A stretch of 64,000 nt of DNA, taken from NCBI RefSeq assembly GCF_009674675.1, contig NZ_WKJC01000002.1, positions 1-64,000 on the forward strand, in the 5' to 3' direction. Below, piece by piece: positions 19,342 to 30,299 of the stretch. Made by a program: the position numbers and the translations under genes. The notes below the pieces were generated by a model. It was given only the letters and a program-made list of their open reading frames with translations. It ran no database searches and was not told the origin of the DNA. The DNA is from Kangiella sp. HZ709. Its GTDB lineage: Bacteria; Pseudomonadota; Gammaproteobacteria; Enterobacterales; Kangiellaceae. Positions within the stretch are counted from its first letter, which is position 1. Each line of letters begins with the position of its first letter.

Positions 19342-19644
19342 TTATGGTTTTATCGGTTTATCTTTACCAGCATTAGTTCGTTCACGTAACTCTTTTCCTG
19401 GCTTAAAATGCGGGACATATTTACCATTCAAAGTTACCGACTCACCAGTTTTTGGGTTTCGACCAACTCTTGGCGCGCGATAATGTAAAGAGAAACTCCC
19501 AAAACCACGAATTTCAATTCTGTCACCGGTTGCTAATGATTCCGACATTTGGTCAATCAAAGACTTCACTACTAACTCTAAATCGCGGACCGATAACTGT
19601 GGGTTTTTATCGACTAATTTTTCGATTAATTGTGATTTTGTCAT
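19342..19644 (-). CDS. ihfB: integration host factor beta subunit
   Basis: 100 residues of the HU/IHF family: [10 protein letters not shown] start, [23 protein letters not shown] arm region with the DNA-kinking Pro (about residue 64), and a short basic tail. Bends DNA as a heterodimer with IHF-alpha. Position downstream of rpsA and upstream of lapA supports the beta subunit. Confidence 0.93.
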   Translation of the reverse strand: MTKSQLIEKLVDKNPQLSVRDLELVVKSLIDQMSESLATGDRIEIRGFGSFSLHYRAPRVGRNPKTGESVTLNGKYVPHFKPGKELRERTNAGKDKPIKP

Positions 19645-19777
19645 ACATAAATCCTTTGTTCTTTATCGCCAACTGCACAATTTCAAGTAATCATTGTTCG
19701 TCTACTTGTTATTTTTCTGACCTTTGAACAACATAAAAAGTTTCAAAATTAGCCATAAAAAACAGCTAACTCATTTA

Positions 19778-19783
19778 ATTATA
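19778..19783 (-). promoter_or_regulatory. candidate -10 box of ihfB promoter
   Basis: TATAAT on the minus strand (19783-19778) lies in a very A/T-rich gap between rpsA and ihfB, about 134 bp before ihfB. No good -35 is seen. After the rpsA terminator, ihfB needs a promoter in this gap. Confidence 0.35.
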
Positions 19784-19834
19784 TAACATTTTTCTGCTTT
19801 TTGGGGAATAAGATGTAAAAAATTGCAATCATTA

Positions 19835-19862
19835 AAAAACCCGCCATAAAAGGCGGGTTTTT
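19835..19862. terminator. bidirectional terminator after rpsA
   Basis: AAAAACCCGCC (19835-19845), loop ATAAAA, GGCGGGTTTTT (19852-19862). It lies 21 bp after the rpsA stop on the minus strand and has U-tracts both ways. Confidence 0.88.
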
Positions 19863-19882
19863 AAAAAGCTACAAACTAGCGA

Positions 19883-21553
19883 TTAATCGCCCATTTGCTC
19901 TTTTAACAAGTCACCTAAAGTTGAAGGTGAAGATGATGGCTTGTCGTTGCTAAACTCTTTGATAGCAGCTTGCTCTTCAGCATGGTCTTTAGCTTTGATA
20001 GATAAGCTGATATTACGGCTCTTCTTATCAACACCGACAAACTTAGCTTCAACAGCATCGCCAGCGGCAAAGTGCTTAGTAGCGTCATCAACACGCTCAG
20101 AGCTAATGTCTGAAGCACGTAAGTAACCTTCAATACCGTCAGCTAGCTCAACTAAAACGCCTTTCGCATCGACTTCTTTAGCTGTACCTTTAACGATTGA
20201 ACCTTTAGGGTTAGCCGCTAAGAAGTCAGATAAAGGATCAGCATCAACTTGCTTGATACCTAAAGAGATACGCTCACGCTCAGCATCAACTGCTAATACC
20301 ACAGCTTCAACTTCGTCGCCTTTCTTGAATTCACGAACAGCTTCTTCGCCAGACAATGTCCAAGAAATATCAGACAAGTGAACTAAACCGTCAATGCCGC
20401 CGTTAAGGCCGATGAAGATACCGAAGTCTGTGATTGACTTGATGTTACCAGTAACTTTGTCATTTTTAGCAAAGTTTGCTGCAAACTCATCCCATGGGTT
20501 AGGAATACATTGCTTAACACCTAATGAGATACGACGACGTTCCTCGTCAATATCCAACACCATAACTTCAACTTCGTCACCTAAGTTAACGACTTTAGAA
20601 GGGTGGATGTTTTTATTAGTCCAATCCATTTCTGAAACGTGTACTAAACCTTCAACACCATCTTCGATTTCAACGAAACAACCGTAGTCAGTTAAGTTAG
20701 TCACGCGACCTTGAAGACGAGCGCCTTCTGGGTAACGGTTCATGATGTCTACCCAAGGATCAGAGCCTAATTGCTTGATACCCAGAGATACACGGTTACG
20801 CTCACGGTCAAATTTCAATACTTTAACGTCAATTTCGTCACCAACTTGAACTACTTCACTTGGGTGCTTAATGCGCTTCCAAGCCATATCTGTGATGTGC
20901 AATAAGCCGTCAACACCACCTAAATCTACGAATGCACCGTAGTCAGTTAAGTTCTTAACGATACCTTTAGCTTCTGAACCTTCTTCAAGGTTAGCAAGCA
21001 ACTCTTCACGTTCAGCTGAATTCTCAGACTCAATCACTGCGCGACGAGAAACCACAACATTGTTGCGTTTTTGATCTAACTTGATAACTTTAAAATCAAG
21101 CTCTACACCTTCAAGGTGTGTCGTATCACGTACTGGACGAACGTCAACCAATGAACCAGGCAAGAATGCACGGATTGATTGAACTTCAACAGTGAAACCA
21201 CCTTTAACTTTACCAGTGATAACACCTTTAATAGTTTCTTGTGCTTCGTGAGCAGATTCCAACACGCCCCATGCTGCGAAACGCTTAGCGCGCTCACGTG
21301 ATAGGCGAGTTTCACCGAAACCATCTTCAACTGCGTCTAATGCTACTTGAACTTCGTCACCAACCGTTACTTCCAACTCACCAGTATCACTTAAGAACTG
21401 ATTACGTGGGATAACGCCTTCAGATTTAAGGCCAGCGTTAACGATCACAACTTCATTATCAATATCAACCACCACACCTGTGATGATTGCGCCTGGACGC
21501 ATTTCTACGTTAGTTAAACTTTCTTCAAAAAGTTCTGCGAAATTTTCGCTCAT
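19883..21553 (-). CDS. rpsA: 30S ribosomal protein S1
   Basis: 556 residues with six S1/OB repeats, each ending in a V-x-L-x-D-x-E-R-x-R-I-S-L-G-I/V-K-Q type block. It unwinds mRNA and brings it to the 30S subunit. Length is that of E. coli S1 (557). Conserved cmk-rpsA-ihfB order. The 167-base gap from cmk likely holds its own promoter. Confidence 0.98.
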   Translation of the reverse strand: MSENFAELFEESLTNVEMRPGAIITGVVVDIDNEVVIVNAGLKSEGVIPRNQFLSDTGELEVTVGDEVQVALDAVEDGFGETRLSRERAKRFAAWGVLESAHEAQETIKGVITGKVKGGFTVEVQSIRAFLPGSLVDVRPVRDTTHLEGVELDFKVIKLDQKRNNVVVSRRAVIESENSAEREELLANLEEGSEAKGIVKNLTDYGAFVDLGGVDGLLHITDMAWKRIKHPSEVVQVGDEIDVKVLKFDRERNRVSLGIKQLGSDPWVDIMNRYPEGARLQGRVTNLTDYGCFVEIEDGVEGLVHVSEMDWTNKNIHPSKVVNLGDEVEVMVLDIDEERRRISLGVKQCIPNPWDEFAANFAKNDKVTGNIKSITDFGIFIGLNGGIDGLVHLSDISWTLSGEEAVREFKKGDEVEAVVLAVDAERERISLGIKQVDADPLSDFLAANPKGSIVKGTAKEVDAKGVLVELADGIEGYLRASDISSERVDDATKHFAAGDAVEAKFVGVDKKSRNISLSIKAKDHAEEQAAIKEFSNDKPSSSPSTLGDLLKEQMGD

Positions 21554-21720
21554 TTGTTAGTACCTGATACCTTAATGGACAAAAAAGATAAGTTATCTGC
21601 CACATTAAGACTTGTTTCAAAATCACCAGATTAAGATCCGCTAATACTGGGTCAGTTAGTTAAGTTCGCTTATCATCCATGCAAGCAAACGGAATTTTTA
21701 TAAATCAGCTAGGATTCAAT

Positions 21721-22410
21721 TCAAGAATCATGAATAAAATCAAGTATTTGCTGAACAACCTCATCAATCGTTAAGTCTGTGCTATCGACCTCTAAAGCAC
21801 CCTGCGCTGGCACCAATGGAGCCACTTCACGGGTACGGTCACGCTCATCCCTTTCAATGATGCTTTTCAAAAGGTGCGGAATACTAGCATTTACACCCTT
21901 TTCGGTCAACTGTTTATAGCGCCTATCCGCCCGTATTTCGGGGCTTGCAGTTAAAAAGACCTTATGTTTTGCATCAGTAAAAACCACTGTTCCCATATCC
22001 CGGCCATCCGCTACTAAACCTGGTTTTTGGCGAAATTGTCGCTGACGAGTCAAAAGCGCGTCTCGAACTTGTGGAATGGCAGCCACCTTCGACGCCATGG
22101 CACTGGTTTCATCCAAACGCAATTGCACGCCAACATTTTCGCCATTGAGAAGAATCGCTTGCTCCGAACCGTCGCTGGATGGCTGGAAAACCACATCCAA
22201 ATGCAAAGCTGCCTCTTCAATTGCCGGTATATCGTCTAGCGGTATATCATTTTTAATTACCGCCAGCGCGGTCAAACGATACAAAGCCCCGCTATCCAGT
22301 AAATGATAACCGAGCTTTGTTGCTAGAATTTGACTGATGGTACCTTTACCTGAGCCGCTCGGGCCATCAATAGTGATTACTACGGTGCTTTCTACATTTT
22401 TTTCGCTCAT
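21721..22410 (-). CDS. cmk: cytidylate kinase
   Basis: Phosphorylates CMP/dCMP. 229 residues from the ATG at 22410; I prefer this to the GTG at 22425 because GGAGAG lies 7 bases before it. P-loop GPSGSGKGT (about 17-25), CMP-binding DSGALYR (about 38-44), and VADGRDMGTVVF (about 134-145). Lies between hisC and rpsA, as in many gammaproteobacteria. Confidence 0.95.
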   Translation of the reverse strand: MSEKNVESTVVITIDGPSGSGKGTISQILATKLGYHLLDSGALYRLTALAVIKNDIPLDDIPAIEEAALHLDVVFQPSSDGSEQAILLNGENVGVQLRLDETSAMASKVAAIPQVRDALLTRQRQFRQKPGLVADGRDMGTVVFTDAKHKVFLTASPEIRADRRYKQLTEKGVNASIPHLLKSIIERDERDRTREVAPLVPAQGALEVDSTDLTIDEVVQQILDFIHDS

Positions 22411-22448
22411 GGCTGTGCTCTCCACATGACCTCGCTTAAGGTTGTCCC

Positions 22449-23552
22449 TTAACCTTTGCTCATTTCAGTTAAGACACGGATAAACTTAGCATTTTCTTCT
22501 TCCAAACCAATCGAAACCCGTAAATGATTTGGCATCTCGTAATTGGCAACAGGCCGAACAATCACACCCTTTTGCAGCATTTCATCATATAAAGGGCCAG
22601 CATTTTGCTTCATATCCACAGTGATAAAGTTTGTCACTGAAGAAATATAGTCATAGCCCAACTGATTAAATGCATCAATCAATTGCTGCATTCCGGCTTT
22701 ATTCACATCTAAAGCGCGCTGTAAATATTCATGGTCATCTAATACCGCTTCAGCCGCCGCTAATGCCAATGAGTTCATATTAAAAGGCTGACGAGGGCGA
22801 TTGATTAAACCCGTAATTTCTTCATTGGCAACCGCATAACCAGCCCGAACTCCAGCTAACCCGTATGCTTTTGAAAAAGTGCGAGTCACGATGAGGTTCG
22901 GGTACTCTTTGATCCATGGAATCGTTTGTGGATATTCAGCAAACTCAACGTATTCATAATAGGCCTCATCCACCACCACTATCACATCATTTGGCACCTT
23001 ATCCATAAAGGCTTTAAGATCAGTTGAATTATTCCAAGTACCGGTAGGGTTGTTAGGGTTAGCGATAAACACCATGCGAGTGTTAGCATTAATTGCATCT
23101 GCAGTCGCTTCTAAATCATGCCCCCAATTTTTGGCAGGAATTTGTACGGCTTTAGCACCAATCGCTTGAGTTACAATTGGGTATACGACAAAAGCGTGTT
23201 GAGAGAAAATAACTTCATGCTCAGGTTGCACAAAAACACGGGCAATCAACTCCAGCACATCATTAGATCCGTTGCCAAGCGTTATCTGATTAATATCCAC
23301 ACCACAACGCTCTGCTAGTTTTGCTTTTAAATAATAGCCATTAGCATCAGGATAACGTGCCATTTCAGCAAACTCTTTTTCCATAGCTGCTTGTGCTTTG
23401 CTGCTAATACCAATTGGATTTTCATTGCTAGCAAGCTTAACAATATTGGTAATCCCCAGCTCTCTTTCCAGCTCAGAAATCGGCTTACCTGGTTGATAAG
23501 GGTGTAATTTTTGAACGCCTGCGCCAGCTAATGCAATAAAATCGCAACTCAT
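22449..23552 (-). CDS. hisC: histidinol-phosphate aminotransferase
   Basis: PLP aminotransferase of fold type I, 367 residues, with Schiff-base Lys228 in TRTFSKAYGLAG and the NPNNPTG block at about 165-171. Located before cmk-rpsA instead of in a his operon. This is the place of the second hisC copy that in related genomes belongs to the serC-pheA-hisC-aroA aromatic cluster, so it may also transaminate phenylpyruvate-type substrates. aroA is absent from the expected place between hisC and cmk. AGCGGAG precedes the ATG. Confidence 0.9.
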   Translation of the reverse strand: MSCDFIALAGAGVQKLHPYQPGKPISELERELGITNIVKLASNENPIGISSKAQAAMEKEFAEMARYPDANGYYLKAKLAERCGVDINQITLGNGSNDVLELIARVFVQPEHEVIFSQHAFVVYPIVTQAIGAKAVQIPAKNWGHDLEATADAINANTRMVFIANPNNPTGTWNNSTDLKAFMDKVPNDVIVVVDEAYYEYVEFAEYPQTIPWIKEYPNLIVTRTFSKAYGLAGVRAGYAVANEEITGLINRPRQPFNMNSLALAAAEAVLDDHEYLQRALDVNKAGMQQLIDAFNQLGYDYISSVTNFITVDMKQNAGPLYDEMLQKGVIVRPVANYEMPNHLRVSIGLEEENAKFIRVLTEMSKG

Positions 23553-23758
23553 GGTTTTCTCCGCTAATCCTGTCGTGTGATTGTTTTATCGAACTTAAAT
23601 ATCCGAGGGCGCGTATTATCCTTGAAAAGCGTTAAGATTTCATCCTACTTTTTTTACAACCAAACAGCTCTGACCATTATAATTTGCTACGAAATTCCGC
23701 TAACTACACAAAAAATCTGGTATAACGTCTGCTATCAAAAATTCATTAGGAACTAGGT

Positions 23759-25972
23759 ATGAAATATTTACTCATTTTATTAAGCTTAGCCGCTTTAGCT
23801 TTTGGCGTTTATTACGTCATCAATAACAATAAAGACGATCAAGCTAAAGAGGTTCAAAGCAAAGCCTCCGCTCCAATTGCAGCCAGTCAGGAAGCCGCGG
23901 TCACTAAACCCGCCGAGCCCCAACCTCCGATAGCTCGCAAAGAAGCATTTGAAATGGTGATACATGATCATAAGCGTGTCGATAACTATTATTGGATGCG
24001 CGATGACGAACGTAAAGATCCTGAAATCCTTGCGCACCTTGAAGCAGAAAATGCCTACAAAGAAAAGATGTTGGCACATACCGAAGGACTACAGAAAACT
24101 TTATACGATGAAATTGTATCAAGAATAGAAAAAGACAATTCAAGCGTTCCTTATTTTAAAGAAGGTTACTGGTACTATCGTCGCTTTGAAACAGATAAAG
24201 AGTACCCAATTTATGCTCGTAAAAAGGGCACCTTAGAAGCCGCAGAAGAAATCATAGTGGATGTTAATGCACATGCGCCAAAAGAAGGTTATTTTTCGAT
24301 TTCAGGTTTAGAACTTGGTAAAAGCCAGCAGACTTTGGCCTATGCTGAAGATAAAGAGGGTCGCAGAATTTACAACATCAAATTTAAAAACCTTGAAACC
24401 GGCAAGATGTACGATGATGTTTTAAAAAACGCGAGCAGCAATATCGTTTGGGCTAATGATGATGAATATTTATTTTATTTACAAAAAGATCCGCAAACTT
24501 TATTGGCGGATAAAGTCTATCGCCACAAATTAGGTACGCCTCAATCAGAAGACGTTTTAGTGTATGAAGAAAACAATAAAACTTTCTACACAGGAATTGG
24601 CAAAACTATGGATAGCTCCATGCTAATCATTGCTCACTCAAGCACTGAAACTAAAGGCATGAGTTTCTTAGATGCGAACAACCCTGCTGGCGACTTTGAA
24701 CTATTTTACCCGCTTGAAGAGGGTCATGAATACGGCATCACTAAGTCAGGTGATGATATCTATATTCGTACTAACAAAGGTGCACAAAACTTTCGTTTGA
24801 TGCAAGCAAGCATTGAAAATAAAGATGACTTCTCCAAGTGGGCTGAGATAATCCCACATGATGAAAACACTCTATTACAAGGCGTCACCGGCTTTAATCA
24901 ATTCTTAGCACTGAGCGAGCGTAATGGCGGTTTAAGTCGTATTCGATTGATGGACAAAGATTCTGGTGAATTTACCACTATTCCAGCAAAAGACGCCGCT
25001 TACGTTATGTCAATGAGCACGAACGTTGATCCAAATGCAAAAACCGTTCGTTATTATTACAGTAGTTTAACCACTCCAGGTTCTACCTATGATTACGATA
25101 TTGCATCTGGTAAGTCAGAGTTAAAAAAGCAAGATAAAGTGCTTGGCGATTTTGACGCCGATAACTACCATAGCGAACGCATTAGCGTAAAAGCGCGCGA
25201 TGGCAAAATGGTTCCAGTATCGATTGTTTATCGAAAGAATACTTTCAAAAAAGATGGAACCAATCCTTTGTACCAATATGCCTATGGCTCCTATGGCGCC
25301 ACCATTGATCCAAGATTCCGCTCTACCATTCTGTCGTTACTCGATCGCGGTTTTGTTTATGCCATTGCCCACATTCGCGGCTCGCAAACATTAGGTCGTC
25401 ATTGGTATGAAGACGGTAAAATGTTCAATAAAATAAATACTTTTACTGACTTTATTGATGTTACTGATGGATTAGTAGCACAAGGATATGGCCATAAAGA
25501 TAAAGTCGTGATCGCTGGCGGAAGTGCTGGTGGTTTATTAATGGGTGCGGTGATTAATATGGCGCCAGAGAAATACAAAGCTGTAGCTTCACATGTACCT
25601 TTTGTGGACGTGGTAACGACCATGCTAGACGAGTCAATCCCGTTAACCACTAATGAATTTAACGAATGGGGCAATCCAAAAAATAAAGACTCTTATGAGT
25701 ATATGCTGTCTTACTCACCATACGATCAAATTGAGCGTAAAGAATATCCTAATATGCTAGTCACTACAGGTTTACATGACTCGCAAGTTCAATACTTCGA
25801 ACCTATGAAATGGGTAGCTAAACTTCGTGAATATAAAACGGGGGATAACAAACTGTTATTCCATACCAATATGGAAGCCGGACATGGCGGCGCCTCAGGA
25901 CGTTTTCAACGTTTAAAGCAAACCGCTATGGAATATGCCTTCTTTATGGATGAGTTAGGGATGGATAAATAA
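23759..25972 (+). CDS. S9A prolyl oligopeptidase family, oligopeptidase B-like, membrane-anchored or exported
   Basis: 737-residue serine peptidase. Beta-propeller (about 75-470) and alpha/beta-hydrolase domain with catalytic Ser589 (GGSAGG), Asp674 (HDSQV) and His709 (AGHGG). The RDG-x-P-V-x-x-V-Y-R-K entry and DRGFVYAIAHIRG block resemble oligopeptidase B, which cuts after Arg/Lys in short peptides. An N-terminal hydrophobic helix (1-23) followed by an Ala/Pro/Lys-rich linker puts it outside the cytoplasm, unlike E. coli PtrB. Its promoter may be the extended -10 TGGTATAAC (TATAAC at 23721). A terminator follows. Confidence 0.9.
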   Translation: MKYLLILLSLAALAFGVYYVINNNKDDQAKEVQSKASAPIAASQEAAVTKPAEPQPPIARKEAFEMVIHDHKRVDNYYWMRDDERKDPEILAHLEAENAYKEKMLAHTEGLQKTLYDEIVSRIEKDNSSVPYFKEGYWYYRRFETDKEYPIYARKKGTLEAAEEIIVDVNAHAPKEGYFSISGLELGKSQQTLAYAEDKEGRRIYNIKFKNLETGKMYDDVLKNASSNIVWANDDEYLFYLQKDPQTLLADKVYRHKLGTPQSEDVLVYEENNKTFYTGIGKTMDSSMLIIAHSSTETKGMSFLDANNPAGDFELFYPLEEGHEYGITKSGDDIYIRTNKGAQNFRLMQASIENKDDFSKWAEIIPHDENTLLQGVTGFNQFLALSERNGGLSRIRLMDKDSGEFTTIPAKDAAYVMSMSTNVDPNAKTVRYYYSSLTTPGSTYDYDIASGKSELKKQDKVLGDFDADNYHSERISVKARDGKMVPVSIVYRKNTFKKDGTNPLYQYAYGSYGATIDPRFRSTILSLLDRGFVYAIAHIRGSQTLGRHWYEDGKMFNKINTFTDFIDVTDGLVAQGYGHKDKVVIAGGSAGGLLMGAVINMAPEKYKAVASHVPFVDVVTTMLDESIPLTTNEFNEWGNPKNKDSYEYMLSYSPYDQIERKEYPNMLVTTGLHDSQVQYFEPMKWVAKLREYKTGDNKLLFHTNMEAGHGGASGRFQRLKQTAMEYAFFMDELGMDK

Positions 25973-25993
25973 TTTAACGCTAGTTCTAATGCG

Positions 25994-26023
25994 AAAAAGC
26001 CAAGCTAACGCTTGGCTTTTTTT
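25994..26023. terminator. bidirectional terminator (S9 peptidase gene / ruvA)
   Basis: AAAAAGCCAAGC (25994-26005), loop TAAC, GCTTGGC (26010-26016) and seven T. The last bases touch the ruvA stop at 26022. Confidence 0.88.
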
Positions 26024-26639
26024 AACCCGCCAATTTCCTTAAAGCCATTCTTATAATTTCTTCTGACTTCAAATCTTCTGTTGCGACTTGTGAGATAGCT
26101 TTGCTGGCAATTTGCGGCTTATAACCTAAAGCTACTAGCGCGCTAATCGCTTCTTGAGTTTGATCATTAGAGCGACCAACAGCTGATTGAGCTGGTCTTT
26201 CAGTTTGTTCTATCAATTCAGCTGAAACTGACCAATCTTTTAACTTATCGGTCATTTCGATTAATAAACGTTCTGCGGTTTTCTTACCTACACCGGGAAG
26301 TTTGACTAATCGATCGACGTTATGATCGTGAACGGTTAATACAAACTCATCCGCTTCCATACCGGACAAAATAGCCAACGCTAGTTTAGGTCCCACGCCA
26401 TTAACTTTAATTAATTCTCTGAATAACAAACGATCTTTAGCTGATATAAAGCCATACAAAGCATGTAGGTTTTCAGAAATTGATACATGAGTAGAAAGAA
26501 TGGTTTCTGCACCCTCTTCCGGCAATTGATAGAAAGTCGTCATCGGTACCTGAATTTCATAGCCTACTCCGGCGCTTGTTTCTAGGATGACAAATGGTGG
26601 AGTTTTCTCAATTAATATACCGCGTATTCTTCCTATCAA
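26022..26639 (-). CDS. ruvA: Holliday junction DNA helicase subunit RuvA
   Basis: 205 residues: OB domain (1-64), tandem helix-hairpin-helix ([13 protein letters not shown] at about 80-92, [16 protein letters not shown] at about 113-128), flexible linker, and C-terminal RuvB-binding domain (about 157-205). Binds four-way junctions. Starts with TTG at 26639, overlapping the ruvC stop by 4 bases (TTGA). The usual downstream ruvB is absent here. Confidence 0.95.
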   Translation of the reverse strand: MIGRIRGILIEKTPPFVILETSAGVGYEIQVPMTTFYQLPEEGAETILSTHVSISENLHALYGFISAKDRLLFRELIKVNGVGPKLALAILSGMEADEFVLTVHDHNVDRLVKLPGVGKKTAERLLIEMTDKLKDWSVSAELIEQTERPAQSAVGRSNDQTQEAISALVALGYKPQIASKAISQVATEDLKSEEIIRMALRKLAG

Positions 26640-27178
26640 CGTAACCGTCCTCTCGCTATTGTTTTGGCGGTGCCTTTGGCACCTGATAATTTATCTAGAC
26701 CGCTTGCCGTATTGGCATGACACAATGCCACGGCTAACGCATCGGCGGCATCGGCCTGAGGGTTTGATGGTAATTTTAAAATCATTTTCACCATATGCTG
26801 AACTTGCGTTTTATCAGCAGCACCGGTTCCAACCACCGATTGCTTTACTTTTCTAGCCGGGTATTCAGCCACTGGCAAAGCATAATGGCTAGCACCAACA
26901 ATGGCAGCGCCTCTAGCTTGTCCTAACTTTAATGCTGAGTCTGCATTTTTAGATAAAAAAACTGACTCGATCGCAAATTCATCGGGTTTAAACTCAAGGA
27001 TTAACTCGCAGACGGAATCAAAGATTTGTTTTAGTTTTTGGTCCAACGAGCCATCTTTAATACGAATACAGCCACTGGTAATATATTTAGGTTTATTATG
27101 GGGAATGCCATCACCCACTTGGATAATACCAAATCCAGTGATTCGTGAGCCAGGGTCAATTCCAAGGATGACAGCCAT
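26636..27178 (-). CDS. ruvC: Holliday junction resolvase RuvC
   Basis: 180-residue endonuclease. Acidic catalytic residues are visible: D8 (GIDPGS), E71 (AIES), D143 and D146 (ADAADAL). Cuts Holliday junctions after branch migration by RuvAB. In a yebC-ruvC-ruvA order on the minus strand, like E. coli. Confidence 0.96.
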   Translation of the reverse strand: MAVILGIDPGSRITGFGIIQVGDGIPHNKPKYITSGCIRIKDGSLDQKLKQIFDSVCELILEFKPDEFAIESVFLSKNADSALKLGQARGAAIVGASHYALPVAEYPARKVKQSVVGTGAADKTQVQHMVKMILKLPSNPQADAADALAVALCHANTASGLDKLSGAKGTAKTIARGRLR

Positions 27179-27280
27179 AGTGTATTTTATTAGAAGTTAT
27201 GAGTGTTAAGTATGTTTCTATAAAGGTGTATTGTAAAGCCAAGAGAAGAGGTTTTAATTCTTATCTTGGCTTATTAGATA

Positions 27281-28024
27281 CTAAACTAGTTCGTAAGATT
27301 CAGCAGGAATATTCGCATTGGTATAAACATTTTGAACATCATCCAACTCTTCCAACAAATCAATTAAGCGCAAAACCTTTGCACCGTCTTTGATATCTAG
27401 ATCCGCTTGAGTGGATGGCAACATCGCAACTTCAGCATTTTCGGCCTTAAAACCCGCGTTTTCCAACAAGTCCTTTATAGTCATAAAGTCTTCCCATGGA
27501 GCAAGGACTTCTAAAGAACCATCTTCATGAGTGATAATATCATCAGCTCCAGCATCAAGCGCAGCTTCCATCAAAGCATCTTCATCAGTTTCAGCAGAAT
27601 AGATATATTGACCTTTACGCTCAAACAAATACGCCACCGAACCAGAAGTTCCTAAATTACCTCCGCTTTTAGTAAAAGCAAAGCGAACTTCGCCAACAGT
27701 ACGATTTTTATTATCAGTCATACTTTCAACTAAAACCGCAACACCGCCAGGACCATAACCTTCATAGGTCAGTTCATCATAATTTTCACCTTCGGTATTA
27801 CCTGCACCACGCGCCACTGCTTTTTCAATCGTATCGCGTTTCATATTGGCGCCTAAGGCTTTATCGATGGCAGCTCTTAAGCGTGGATTATCATCTGGTT
27901 CTGCACCACCTGCCTTTGCGGCAACGACTAATTCACGAATAACTTTAGTGAATATTTTTCCTCGTTTAGCATCTTGTGCTGCTTTTCTGTGTTTAATGTT
28001 AGCCCATTTACTGTGACCAGCCAT
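27281..28024 (-). CDS. yebC: YebC/PmpR family regulatory or translation factor
   Basis: 247 residues with the signature start [17 protein letters not shown] and a [13 protein letters not shown] block (about 89-101). Family members have been described as DNA-binding regulators and, more recently, as factors relieving ribosome stalling at proline stretches. Conserved neighbour of ruvC. Good GGAG upstream. Confidence 0.93.
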   Translation of the reverse strand: MAGHSKWANIKHRKAAQDAKRGKIFTKVIRELVVAAKAGGAEPDDNPRLRAAIDKALGANMKRDTIEKAVARGAGNTEGENYDELTYEGYGPGGVAVLVESMTDNKNRTVGEVRFAFTKSGGNLGTSGSVAYLFERKGQYIYSAETDEDALMEAALDAGADDIITHEDGSLEVLAPWEDFMTIKDLLENAGFKAENAEVAMLPSTQADLDIKDGAKVLRLIDLLEELDDVQNVYTNANIPAESYELV

Positions 28025-28219
28025 TTTTATTCTCCTTTCGAACTTTGGGTCGTCATAAATTCTTCTAGGTAAAGTTTATACCTTGAATTCATGCTGCCAT
28101 AGGCTATTTAACCGTAGCCACGACCCTATTTTATCTTTTAGAAAGCAAACCTTCTCATTTGGTTTAGCTTCATAACTATTTACCTAAAGTTCTTAATGTC
28201 TTCAGGCCTCAATCGATAG

Positions 28220-30025
28220 TTACGAGATAGATTCGTTAGGTTTTTCTCTTGGCCTCTTTTGAGTAGCATCCTTTTTAGTGACTTCAATTCCTAACTCTTC
28301 CAATTGAGCAGTTTCAATTTTACTTGGTGCCTGCGTTAATGGACATGATGCCGTTGTAGTTTTTGGGAATGCTATGACATCACGAATTGAGTCAGAGCCA
28401 ACCATTAACATCACTAGACGATCTAAACCAAATGCTAAACCACCATGAGGAGGACAACCAAACTTTAAAGCATCTAGCAAGAAACCGAATTTCTCTTGCT
28501 GCTCATTTTCATCAATACCTAAAATATCAAAAACCGCTTCTTGCATATCTTGGTTATGGATCCGAACTGAGCCACCGCCAACTTCACTGCCATTTAAAAC
28601 CATGTCATAGGCTTTCGATAGAGTACCTGTTGGATTAGCTTTAACTGCAGCCACATCCAAATCTTTTGGTGCAGTGAATGGATGGTGTAAAGCATGCACA
28701 TGACCATCAATTTCTTCAAACATTGGGAAATCAACTACCCACAATGGTTTCCAATCGTTAGAAACTAAGTTTAAATCTTCTGCCGTTTTTAAGCGTAAAG
28801 CACCCATCGCATCCGCAACAACACGTTTAGTATCGGAACCGAAGAAGATGATATCACCTGCCACCGCGCCGACTTTTGAGACTATGGCTGCGGCGACATC
28901 GTCACCAATAAACTTAATGATTGGGCTTTGTAAGCCATCATCATTAACTTTAATCCAAGCTAAACCTTTAGCGCCATATACGCCAACGAATTTGGTGTAT
29001 TCATCGATTTGTTTACGACTAAATTGAGCACCAGCTGGAACTCTTAACGCTGCAACACGCGAATTTTCGTCATTTGCAGGGCCTGCAAAAACTTTAAACT
29101 CTACATCTTTCAATTCGTCATCAACCGTAACTAATTCGGTATCCATTCGTAAGTCTGGTTTATCAGAACCATAACGATCCATTGCTTCGGCATAACTCAT
29201 GCGCGGGAACACTGGCATCTCAATTCCTTTAAGTTCACTGAATAAATGGCGGATCATACCTTCCATCAAGTTCATGATTTCTTCTTGATCAAGGAACGAC
29301 GTTTCAATATCCAGTTGGGTAAATTCTGGCTGACGATCCGCACGCAAGTCTTCATCACGGAAACATTTTACGATTTGATAATAACGATCAAAGCCAGCCA
29401 TCATCAACAATTGTTTAAACAACTGTGGCGATTGAGGCAAAGCATAGAAAGAACCGTTCTTAACTCGACTTGGTACTAAGTAATCTCGAGCACCTTCCGG
29501 CGTTGCCTTAGTCAAAATTGGCGTTTCCACATCAACAAAGCCATGCTCATCCATATAACGGCGCATAGCACTAGTCACTTTATGGCGAAACAATAACTTG
29601 TCTTGCATCTCTGGACGACGCAAATCTAAATAGCGGTATTTCAGGCGCATTTCTTCCGATGCTTCCAAGTTTTCATCAATTGGAATCGCAGGTGGTTGCG
29701 CTTTATTTAATATCGTAATTTCTTGTGCCAAGACCTCAATATCACCAGAAGCCATATTTTTATTTACCATATCTTCAGGGCGAGCTCTAACGGTTCCTTT
29801 CACCTGAATTACAAATTCATTGCGCAGTTGTTCTGCGGTTTCAAACAACTCTTTAAAATCAGGATCAATAACCACTTGCAATACACCGGTTCTATCTCTT
29901 AATTGCAAAAAGATAAGACCGCCTAAATCACGGCGTCTGTGCACCCAACCTGCAATTGTAACTGATTGATTTTCATTGTTTTTTGAAAGTTCACCACAGT
30001 AGTGGCTGCGCATATTTGTGCTCAT
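28220..30025 (-). CDS. aspS: aspartyl-tRNA synthetase
   Basis: 601 residues, class II synthetase: N-terminal OB anticodon domain (about 1-110), catalytic core with motif 2 ([18 protein letters not shown], about 222-239), a bacterial GAD insert, and motif 3 ([13 protein letters not shown], about 540-552). The first ATG (30025) has no good ribosome site. The ATG at 30013 (M5, MRSHYCGEL) fits the family start better and has GAG 7 bases before it, so it may be the true start. The basic tail KRPREKP is slightly longer than usual. Confidence 0.96.
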   Translation of the reverse strand: MSTNMRSHYCGELSKNNENQSVTIAGWVHRRRDLGGLIFLQLRDRTGVLQVVIDPDFKELFETAEQLRNEFVIQVKGTVRARPEDMVNKNMASGDIEVLAQEITILNKAQPPAIPIDENLEASEEMRLKYRYLDLRRPEMQDKLLFRHKVTSAMRRYMDEHGFVDVETPILTKATPEGARDYLVPSRVKNGSFYALPQSPQLFKQLLMMAGFDRYYQIVKCFRDEDLRADRQPEFTQLDIETSFLDQEEIMNLMEGMIRHLFSELKGIEMPVFPRMSYAEAMDRYGSDKPDLRMDTELVTVDDELKDVEFKVFAGPANDENSRVAALRVPAGAQFSRKQIDEYTKFVGVYGAKGLAWIKVNDDGLQSPIIKFIGDDVAAAIVSKVGAVAGDIIFFGSDTKRVVADAMGALRLKTAEDLNLVSNDWKPLWVVDFPMFEEIDGHVHALHHPFTAPKDLDVAAVKANPTGTLSKAYDMVLNGSEVGGGSVRIHNQDMQEAVFDILGIDENEQQEKFGFLLDALKFGCPPHGGLAFGLDRLVMLMVGSDSIRDVIAFPKTTTASCPLTQAPSKIETAQLEELGIEVTKKDATQKRPREKPNESIS

Positions 30026-30063
30026 GTAAATTAGTATCCGAAATAGTAAATTCTTGGTGTAAA

Positions 30064-30175
30064 TTAGGCCCTAGCCTAAGAAGCGCTATATGGTACGCCA
30101 GACCTTAGGTCTAAGCAAGCTGCAAGCCTTATAGTTGCTGGCTTTTCGCAGTATTTATTAGGTTCCTAATAAATA
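30064..30175. repeat. cluster of three inverted repeats between aspS and the amidohydrolase gene
   Basis: TTAGGC-CCTA-GCCTAA (30064-30079), AGACCT-T-AGGTCT (30100-30112), and a perfect 11-bp-armed repeat TATTTATTAGG-TT-CCTAATAAATA (30152-30175). All three carry a TTAGG/CCTAA or CCTTAGG core. They sit in the 274-base divergent gap and may be operators or RNA structures in the aspS leader. No other gene-like sequence is seen here. Confidence 0.6.
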
Positions 30176-30299
30176 GTTTATGGATATTACAAGGGAAGTT
30201 GTTTCATTTTGAGTTTTATTACTCAAGCTTAGTTAATTTTTCTTTTCATGAGCAAGTGACTGTATTAGATTAAGCAAAACCTTAAACAATATCAGCCCC

